DNA from: Procambarus clarkii | Taxonomy: Eukaryota; Arthropoda; Malacostraca; Decapoda; Cambaridae | Length of the DNA stretch: 64,000 nt | Reading direction: 5' to 3' | NCBI RefSeq assembly: GCF_040958095.1 | Contig: NC_091220.1 | Coordinates: 28,388,992 to 28,452,991, forward strand | Part shown: one piece after another, positions 54,531 through 64,000 of the stretch | How the letters are laid out: every line of letters begins with the position of its first letter | How positions within the stretch are numbered: position 1 is the first letter of the stretch | Program-made: the position numbers and the translations under genes | The notes under the pieces: model-generated | Database searches by the model: none | Seen by the model: the letters and a program-made list of their open reading frames with translations, nothing else | What the model was told of the DNA's origin: nothing

Positions 54531-57500
54531 GGTGGGGAGGAACTGGATGGATGGATGGTGGGGGAACTGTATGGAGGGATGGATGGTGGGGGGGAACTGG
54601 ATGGATGGATGGTGGGGGGAACTGGATGGATGGATGGATGTAGGGGGAACTGTATGGATGGATGGATGGTGGGGGGAACTGTATGGATGGATGGATGGTC
54701 GGGGGGAACTGTATGGATGGATGGATGGTGGGGGGAACTGGATGGATGGATGGTGGGGGAACTGGATGGATGGATGGTGGGTGGAACTGTATGGAGGGAT
54801 GGATGGTGGGTGGAACTGTATGGAGGGATGGATGGTGGGGGGGAACTGGATGGATGGATGGATGGGGGGGAACTGGATGGAGGGATGGATGGTGGGGGGG
54901 AACTGGATGGAGGGATGGATGGTGGGGGGGAACTGGATGGATGGATGGTGGGGGGAACTGGATGGAGGGATGGATGGTGGGGGGAACTGGATGGATGGAT
55001 GGTGGGGGGAACTGTATGGAGGGATGGATGGTGGGGGGGAACTGGATGGATGGATGGTGGGGGGGAACTGGATGGAGGGATGGATGGTGTGGGGAACTGG
55101 GTGGATGGATGGTGGGGGGAACTGTATGGATGGATGGATGGTGGGGGGAACTGTATGGATGGATGGATGGTGGGGGGAACTGTATGGATGGATGGATGGT
55201 GGGGGGAACTGTATGGAGGGATGTATGGTGGGGAGGAACTGTATGGAGGGATGGATGGTGGGGGGGGGAACTGGATGGATGGATGAATGGTGGGGGGAAC
55301 TGGATGGAGGGATGGATGGTGGGGGGAACTGGAGGGATGGATGGTGGGGGGAACTGTATGGATGGATGGATGGATGGTGGGGGGAACTGTATGGATGGAT
55401 GGGTGGTGGGGGAACTGGATGGATGGATGGTGGGGGGAACTGTATGGATGGATGGATGGTGGGGGGAACTGTATGGATGGATGGATGGTGGGGGGAACTG
55501 TATGGATAGATGGATGGTGGGGGGAACTGTATGGAGGGATGGATGGTGGGGGAACTGGATGGATGGATGGTGGGGGGAACTGGATGGATGGATGGATGGT
55601 GGGGGGAACTGTATGGAGGGATAGATGGTGGGGGGAACTGGATGGATGGATGGTGGGGGGAACTGGATGGATAGATGGTGGGGGGAACTGTTTGGAGGGA
55701 TGGATGGGGGGGGGAACTGTATGGAGGGATGGATGGTGGGGGGGAACTGTATGGAGGGATGGATGGTGGGGGGAACTGTATGGAGGGATGGATGGTGGGG
55801 GGGAACTGTATGGAGGGATGGATGGTGGGGGGAACTGTATGGAAGGATGGATGGTGGGGGGAACTGTATGGAGGGATGGATGGGGGGAACTGCATGGAGG
55901 GATGGATGGTGGGGGGAACTGTATGGAGGGATGGATGGGGGGGGGAACTGTATGGAGGGATGGATGGGGGGGAACTGGATGGAGGGATGGATGGTGGGGG
56001 AACTGGATGGAGGGATGGATGGTGGGGGGAACTGGATGGATGGATGGTGGGGGGGAACTGTATGGAGGGATGGTGGGGGGAACTGTATGGAGGGATGGAT
56101 GGGGGGAACTGTATGGAGGGATGGTAGGGGGGAACTGGATGGATGGATGGTGGGGGGAACTGTATGGAGGGATGGATGGTGGGGGGAACTGGAGGGATGG
56201 ATGGTGGGAGGAACTGGATGGAGGGATGGATGGTGGGGGGAACTGGATGGATGGATGGTGGGGGGAACTGTATGGAGGGATGGTGGGGGGAACTGTATGG
56301 AAGGATGGTGGGGGGAACTGGATGGAGGGATGGTGGGGGGAACTGGATGGATGGATGGTGGGGGGAACTGGATGGATGGATAGTGGGGGGAACTGGATGG
56401 ATGGATGGGGGGAACTGTAAGGAGGGATGGTGGGGGGAACTGTATGGAGGGATGGTGGGGGGAACTGTATGGAGGGATGGTGGGGGGAACTGGATGGATG
56501 GATGGTGGGGGAACTGGGTGGATGGATGGTGGGGGGAACTGGATGGATGGATGGTGGGGGAACTGGATGGATGGATGGTGGGGGGGAACTGGAATGAGGG
56601 ATGGATAGTGGGGGGGAACTGGATGGATGGATGGTGGGGGGAACTGGATGGAGGGATGGATGGTGGAGGGAACTAGATGGATGGAAGGTGGGGAGGAACT
56701 GGATGGATGGATGTTGTGGGGAACTGTATGGAGGGATGGATGGTGGGGGGTAACTGGATGGATGGATGGTGGGGGGAACTGTATGGATGGATGGATGGTG
56801 GGGGGAACTGGATGGATGGATGGATGGAAGGGGGGGAACTGTATGGAGGGATGGATGGTGGGGGGAACTGTATGGAGGGAGGGATGGTGGGGGGATTTGT
56901 ATGGATGGATGGATGGTGGGGATAACTGTATGGAGGGATGGATGGTGGGGGGAACTGTATGGAGGGATGGATGGTAGGGGGGGAACTGTATGGAGGGATG
57001 GATGGTGGTGGGAACTGTATGGAGGGATGGATGGTGGGGGGAACTGTATGGAGGGATGGATGGTAGGGGGGGAACTGTATGGAGGGATGGATGGTGGGGG
57101 GAACTGTATGGAGGGATGGATGGTGGGGGGAACTGTATGGAGGGATGGATGGTGGGGGAACTGTATGGAGGGATGGATGGTGGGGGGAACTGTATGGAGG
57201 GATGGTGGGGGGGGAACTGTATGGATGGATGGATGGTGGGGGGAACTGTATGGAGGGATGGATGGTGGGGGGAACTGTATGGAGGGATGGATGGTGGGGG
57301 GAACAGTATGGAGGGATAGTGGGGGGGAACTGTATGGAGGGATGGATGGTGGGGGGAACTGTATGGAGGGATGGATGGTGGGGGGGAACAGTATGGATGG
57401 ATGGTGGGGGGGATCTGTATGGAGGGATGGATGGTGGGGGGTACTGTATGGAGGGAGGGATGGTGGGGGGAACTGTATGTAAGGATGGTGGGGGGAACTG

Positions 57501-60500
57501 TATGGAGGGATGGATGGTGGGGGGAACTGTATGGAGGGAGGGATGGTGGGGGGAACTGTATGGAGGGAAGGATGGTGGGGGGAACTGTATGGAGGGATGG
57601 ATGGTGGGGGGGAACTGTATGGAGGGATGGATGGTGGGGGAACTGTATGGAGGGATGGATGGTGGGGTGAACTGTATGGAGGGATGGATGGTGGGGGGAA
57701 CTGTATGGAGGGATGGATGGTGGGGGGGAACTGTATGGAGGGATGGATGGTGGGGGGAACTGTATGGAGGGATGGTGGGGGGAACTGTATGGAGGAATGG
57801 ATAGTGGGGGGAACTGTATGGAGGGATGGATGGTGGGGGGGAACTGTATGGAGAGATGGATGGTGGGGGAACTGTATGGAGGGATGGATAGTGGGGGGAA
57901 CTGTATGGAGGGATGGATGGTGGGGTGAACTGTATGGAGGGATGGATGGTGGGGGGGAATTGTATGGAGGGATGGATGGTGGGGGGAACTGTATGGAGGG
58001 ATGGATGGTGGGGGGAACTGTATGGAGGGATGGATGGTGGGGGGGAACTGTATGGAGGGATGGTGGGGGGGAACCTGGATGGATGGATGAGGGGGGAACT
58101 GGATGGATAGATGGTGGGGGAACTGGATGAATGGATGGTGGGGGGAACTGTATGGAGGGATGGATGGTGGGGGGAACTGTATGGAGGGATGGATGGTGGG
58201 GGGGAACTGTATGGAGGGATGGATGGTGGGGGGAACTGTATGGAGGGATGGTGGGGGGGGGAACTGTATGGAGGGAGGGATGGTGGGGGGAACTGTATGG
58301 AGGGATGGATGGTGGGGGGGAACTGTATGGAGGGATGGTGGGGGGAACTGTATGGAGGAATGGATGGTGGGGGGAACTGTATGGAGGGATGGATGGTGGG
58401 GGGTAACTGTATGGAGGGATGGTGGGGGAACTGTATGGAGGAATGGATGGTGGGGGGAACTGTATGGAGGGATGGATGGTGGGGGAACTGTATGGAGGGA
58501 TGGAGGGGGGGGGGAACTGTATGGAGGGATGGATGGTGGGGGGAACTGGATGGATGGATGGATGTTAGGGGGAACTGTATGGAAGGATGGTGGGGGGAAC
58601 TGTATGGAGGGATGGATGGTAGGGGGAACTGTATGGAGGGATGGATGGTGGGGGGAACTGTATGGAGGGATGGTGGGGGAACTGTATGGAGGAATGGATG
58701 GTGGGGGGAACTGTATGGAGGGATGGATGGTGGGGGGAACTGTATGGAGGGATGGTGGGGGGCGGGAACTGTATGGAGGGATGGATGGTGCGGGGAACTG
58801 GATGGATGGATGGATGGTAGGGGGAACTGTATGGAAGGATGGTGGGGGGAACTGTATGGAGGGATGGATGGTAGGGGGAACTGTATGGAGGGATGGATGG
58901 TGGGGGGAACTGTATGGAGGGATGGATGGTGAGGGGAACTGTATGGAGGGATGGATGGTGGGGGGAACTGTATGGAGGGATGGATGGTGAGGGGAACTGT
59001 ATGGAGGGATGGATGGTAGGGGGAACTGTATGGAGGGATGGTGGGGGGAACTGTATGGAGGGATGGATGGTAGGGGGAACTGTATGGAGGGATGGATGGT
59101 GGGGAGGAACTGGATGGAGGGATGGATGGTGGGGGGGAACTGTATGGAGGGATGGTGGGGGGAACTGTATGGAGGGATGGATGGTGGGGGGAACTGAATG
59201 GAGGGATGGATGGTGGGGGGAACTGTATGGAGGGATGGATGGTGGGGGGGAACTGTATGGAGGGATGGATAGTGGGGGAAAATGAATGGATGGATGGTGG
59301 GGGGAACTGTATGGATGGATGGATGGTGGGGGGGGAACTGGATGGAGGGATGGTGGGGGGGAACTGTATGGAGGGATGATTGGTGGGGGGAACTGTATGG
59401 ATGGATGGACGGTGGGGGGAACTGTATGGATGGATGGATGGTGGGGGGGAACTGTATGGAGGGATGGTGGGGGGAACTGTATGGAGGGATGGATGGTGGG
59501 GGGGAACTGTATGGAAGGATGGATGGTGGGGGGAACTGTATGGAGGGATGGATGGTGGGGGGGAACTGGAAGGATGGATGGATGGAGGGGGGAACTGGAT
59601 GGAGGGATGGATGGTGGGGGGAACTGGATGGATGGATGGTGGGGGGAACTGTATGGAGGGATGGATGGTGGGGGGAACTGTATGGAGGGATGGATGGTGG
59701 GGGGAACTGGAAGGATGGATGGATGGAGGGGGGAACTGGATGGAGGGATGGATGGTGGGGGGAACTGGATGGATGGATGGTGCGGGGAACTGGATGGAGG
59801 GATGGATGGTGAGGGGAACTGGAAGGATATATGGTGGGGGGAACTGTATGGAGGGATGGATGGTGGGGGGAACTGTATGGAGGAATAGTGGGGGGAACTG
59901 TATGGAGGGATGGATGGTGGGGGGAACTGTATGGAGGGATGGATGGTGGGGGGAACTGTATGGAGGGATGGATGGTGGGGGGGAACTGTATGGAGGGATG
60001 GATGGTGGGGGGAACTGTATGGAGGGATGGATGGTGGGGGACGAACTGGATGGATGGATGGTGGGGGGGAACTGGATGGATGGATGGTGGGGGGGGACTG
60101 GATGGAAGGATGGTGGGGGGGAACTGGATGGATGGATTGTGGGGGGGAACTGGATGGATGGATGGTGGGGGGGAACTGGATGGATGGATGGTGGGGGGAA
60201 CTGGATGGATGGATGGTGGGGGGGAACTGGATGGAGGGATGGATGGTGGGGGGGAACTGGATGGATGGATGGTGGGGGAAACTGGATGGAGGGATGGATG
60301 GTGGGGGGAACTGGACGGATGGATGGTGGGAACTGGATGGATGGATGGATGGTGGGGGAGGAACTGGATTGATGGATGGTGGGGGGGAACTGGATGGATG
60401 GATGGTGGGGGGAACTGGATGGATGGATGGTGAGGGGAACTGTAAGGAGGGATGGATAGTGGGGGGAACTGGATGGATGGATGGTGGGGGGGAACTGGAT

Positions 60501-63500
60501 GGATGGATGGTGGGGGGAACTGTATGGATGGATGGTGGGGGGAACTGGATGGATGTATGGTGGGGGGAACTGTATGGAGGGATAGTGGGGGGAACTGTAT
60601 GGAGGGATGGTGGGGGGAACTGGATGGATGGATGGTGGGGGGGAACTGGATGGATAGATGGTGGGGGGAACTGGATGGATGGATGGTGGGGGGAACTGTA
60701 TGGAGGGATGGTGGGGGGAACTGTATGGAGGGATGGATGGGGGGAACTGTATGGAGGGATAGTGGGGGGAACTGGATTGATGGATGGTGGGGGGAACTGT
60801 ATGGAGGGATGGTGGGGGGAACTGTATGGAGGGATGGATGGGGGGAACTGTATGGAGGGATAGTGGGGGGAACTGGATTGATGGATGGTGGGGGGAACTG
60901 GGTGGATGTATGGTGGGGGAACTGTATGGAGGGATGGTAGGGGGGAACTGGATGGATGGATGGTGGGGGGAACTGTATGAAGGGATGGATGGTGGGGGAA
61001 CTGGAGGAATGGATGGTGGGGGGAACTGGATGGAGGGATGGATGGTGGGGGGAACTGGATGGATGGATGGTGGGGGGAACTGTATGGAGGGATGGTGGGG
61101 GGAACTGTATGGAGGGATGGTGGGGGGAACTGGATGGATGGATGGTGGGGGGAACTGGGTGGATGGATGGTGGGGGGAACTGGATGGATGGATGGTGGGG
61201 GGAACTGGATGGATGGATGGTGGGGGGGAACTGGAATGAGGGATGGATAGCGGGGGGGAACTGGATGGATGGATGGTGGGGGGAACTGGATGGAGGGATG
61301 GATGGTGGAGGGAACTAGATGGATGGATGGTGGGGAGGAACTGGATGGATGGATGGTGTGGGGAACTGTATGGACGGATGGATGGTGGGGGGTAACTGGA
61401 TGGATGGATGGTGGGGGGAACTGGATGGATGGATGGATGTAGGGGGGAACTGTATGGATGGATGGATGGTGGGGGGAACTGGATGGATGGATGGTCGGGG
61501 GAACTGGATGGATGGATGGTGGGGGGAACTGGATGGATGGATGGTGGGGGGAACTGGATGGATGGATGGTGGGGGGAACTGGAGGGATGGATGGTGGGGG
61601 AACTGGATGGATGGATGGTGGGGGGAACTGTAAGGAAGTATGGTGGGGGGAACTGTATGGAGGGATGGTGGGGGAACTGTATGGAGGGATGGTGGGGGGA
61701 ACTGGATGGATGGATGGTGGGGGGAACTGGGTGGATGGATGGTGGGGGGAACTGAATGGATGGATGGTGGGGGGAATTGGATGGATGGATGGTGGGGGGG
61801 AACTGTAATGAGGGATGGATAGTGGAGGGGAACTGGATGGATGGATGGTGGGGGGAACTGGATGGAGGGATGGATGGTGGAGGGAACTAGATGGATGGAT
61901 GGTGGGGAGGAACTGGATGGATGGATGGTGGGGGGAACTGTATGGAGGGATGGATGGTGGGGGGGAACTGGATGGATGGATGGTGGGGGGAACTGGATGG
62001 ATGGATGGATGTAGGGGGGAACTGTATGGATGGATGGATGGTGGGGGGAACTGTATGGATGGATGGATGGTCGGGGGGAACTGTATGGATGGATGGATGG
62101 TGGGGGGAACTGGATGGATGGATTGTGGGGGGAACTGGATGGATGGATGGATGGTGGGTGGAACTGTATGGAGGGATGGATGGTGGGTGGAACTGTATGG
62201 AGGGATGGATGGTGGGGGGAACTGGATGGATGGATGGATGGGGGGAACTGGTTGGAGGGATGGATGGTGGGGGGGAACTGGATGGAGGGATGGATGGTGG
62301 GGGGAACTGGATGGATGGATGGTCGGGGGAACTGGATGGATGGATGGTGGGGGGAACTGGATGGATGGATGGTGGGGGGAACTGGATGGATGGATGGTGG
62401 GGGGAACTGGATGGATGGATGGTGGGGGAACTGGATGGATGGATGGTGGGGGGAACTGTAAGGAAGTATGGTGGGGGAACTGTATGGAGGGATGGTGGGG
62501 GGAACTGTATGGAGGGATGGTGGGGGGAACTGGATGGATGGATGGTGGGGGGAACTGGGTGGATGGATGGTGGGGGGAACTGGATGGATGGATGGTGGGG
62601 GGAATTGGATGGATGGATGGTGGGGGGGAACTGGAATGAGGGATGGATAGTGGAGGGGAACTGGATGGATGGATGGTGGGGGGAACTGGATGGAGGGATG
62701 GATGGTGGAGGGAACTAGATGGATGGATGGTGGGGAGGAACTGGATGGATGGATGGTGGGGGGAACTGTATGGAGGGATGGATGGTGGGGGGGAACTGGA
62801 TGGATGGATGGTGGGGGGAACTGGATGGATGGATGGATGTAGGGGGGAACTGTATGGATGGATGGATGGTGGGGGGAACTGTATGGATGGATGGATGGTC
62901 GGGGGGAACTGTATGGATGGATGGATGGTGGGGGGAACTGGATGGATGGATGGTGGGGGGAACTGGATGGATGGATGGATGGTGGGTGGAACTGTATGGA
63001 GGGATGGATGGTGGGTGGAACTGTATGGAGGGATGGATGGTGGGGGGGAACTGGATGGATGGATGGATGGGGGGGAACTGGATGGAGGGATGGATGGTGG
63101 GGGGGAACTGGATGGAGGGATGGATGGTGGGGGGGAACTGGATGGATGGATGGTGGGGGGAACTGGATGGAGGGATGGATGGTGGGGGGAACTGGATGGA
63201 TGGATGGTGGGGGGAACTGTATGGAGGGATGGATGGTGGGGGGGAACTGGATGGATGGATGGTGGGGGAACTGGATGGAGGGATGGATGGTGTGGGGAAC
63301 TGGATGGATGGATGGTGGGGGGAACTGTATGGATGGATGGATGGTGGGGGGAACTGTATGGATGGATGGATGGTGGGGGGAACTGTATGGATGGATGGAT
63401 GGTAGGGGGAACTGTATGGAGGGATGTATGGTGGGGAGGAACTGTATGGAGGGATGGATGGTGGGGGGGGGGAACTGGATGGATGGATGAATGGTGGGGG

Positions 63501-64000
63501 GGGAACTGGATGGAGGGATGGATGGTGGGGGGAACTGGAGGGATGGATGGTGGGGGGAACTGTATGGATGGATGGATGGATGGTGGGGGGAACTGTATGG
63601 AGGGATGGATTTTGGGGGGGACTGTATGGAGGGATGGATGGTGGGGGGAACTGTATGGAGGGGTGGATGGTGGGGGGAACTGGATGGATGGATGGTGGGG
63701 GGAACTGTATGGAGGGATGGATGGTGGGGGAACTGTATGGATGGATGGATGGATGGTGGGGGGAACTGTATGGATGGATGGGTGGTGGGGGAACTGGATG
63801 GATGGATGGTGGGGGGAACTGTATGGATGGATGGGTGGTGGGGGAACTGGATGGATGGATGGTGGGGGGAACTGTATGGATGGATGGATGGTTGGATGGT
63901 GGGGGGAACTGTATGGATGGATGGATGGTGGGGGGAACTGTATGGATGGATGGATGGTGGGGGGAACTGTATGGAGGGATGGATGGTGGGGGAACTGGAT

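Larger units (their letters stand above)
43347..64000. repeat. G-rich minisatellite array, at least 20.6 kb, runs off the right edge
   Basis: The array is built of AACT, then GG or GTATGG, one to three ATGG/AGGG words, then a T followed by five to eight G. The commonest units are 25 and 29 bases, differing by one GGAT. Unit length is not a multiple of three, yet no frame of the minus strand meets a stop for long distances because TAA, TAG and TGA are nearly absent. C occurs on the plus strand almost only in AACT, giving extreme strand asymmetry. At about 26 bases per unit there are roughly 800 units (an estimate, not a count). G runs of 5-8 at this spacing favour G-quadruplexes. No gene is present. 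Confidence 0.97.

Noticed and set aside
43146..55895. Giant minus-strand frame of 4,249 codons
   Set aside because: It is the translation of a tandem repeat lacking stop codons. Composition is only the repeat unit in shifting phases, and no domain or start context supports a gene.
44000..63500. Dozens of plus-strand frames rich in Gly, Trp, Met and Asp
   Set aside because: They are phase-shifted readings of the same G-rich minisatellite.
43347..64000. CRISPR-like regular repeat
   Set aside because: There are no unique spacers, units are contiguous, and the sequence is clearly eukaryotic.

Overview
The window is an animal (metazoan) chromosome segment made almost wholly of transposable-element debris and tandem repeats. 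I recognise no host gene. The mixture of CR1/Jockey-type LINEs, tRNA-derived SINEs, Ty3/Gypsy and DIRS-like retroelements, Tigger/pogo and piggyBac DNA transposons, and G-rich minisatellite fits a repeat-rich arthropod genome. Several families look like those I recall from decapod crustaceans, especially crayfish; that species-level guess is from memory and is not proven here.

Layout. 1-3.7 kb: minus-strand Gypsy gag-protease relic with a primer-binding-site-like segment and a possible LTR. 3.8-9.2 kb: AT-rich DNA, an unidentified GC-rich block, a second gag-protease relic, LINE scraps, a 259-bp tandem duplication and a four-copy satellite of about 182 bp. 9.2-15.8 kb: piggyBac remains bounded by TTAA, two inverted copies of one LINE family, a SINE and a Tigger scrap. 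15,846-21,345: a complete Ty3/Gypsy element with identical 214-bp LTRs, 5-bp target duplication and one intact 1,380-aa Gag-Pol frame. 21.4-24.4 kb: a CR1-like LINE split by a 1,022-bp solo LTR that landed inside a CCCH zinc-finger ORF1. 25.3-28.4 kb: a TA-flanked DNA transposon whose interior is swollen by CCCT- and CCTG-rich arrays. 28.4-32.6 kb: DIRS-like tyrosine-recombinase retroelement debris, with an internally deleted Tigger that itself carries a LINE insertion. 33.5-37.2 kb: a Tigger/Jerky-type transposon with an intact 672-aa transposase and a 372-bp palindromic element in its leader. 37.3-43.3 kb: a SINE, then one plus-strand LINE interrupted twice by minus-strand LINEs. 43.35 kb to the window end: a G-rich minisatellite of more than 20 kb with higher-order structure.

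The elements do not form a pathway. They form a stack of insertions whose relative ages can be read from nesting and target-site duplications: the Gypsy is young (LTRs identical), the Tigger-type transposase gene is open and has its catalytic triad, and most other coding units are dead through stops, frameshifts and internal deletions. The strongest leads are the palindromic element with a 7-bp target duplication in the Tigger leader, the higher-order organisation of the G-rich array, and repeated loss of the endonuclease region in two separate LINE copies. All calls are by eye, without database search.
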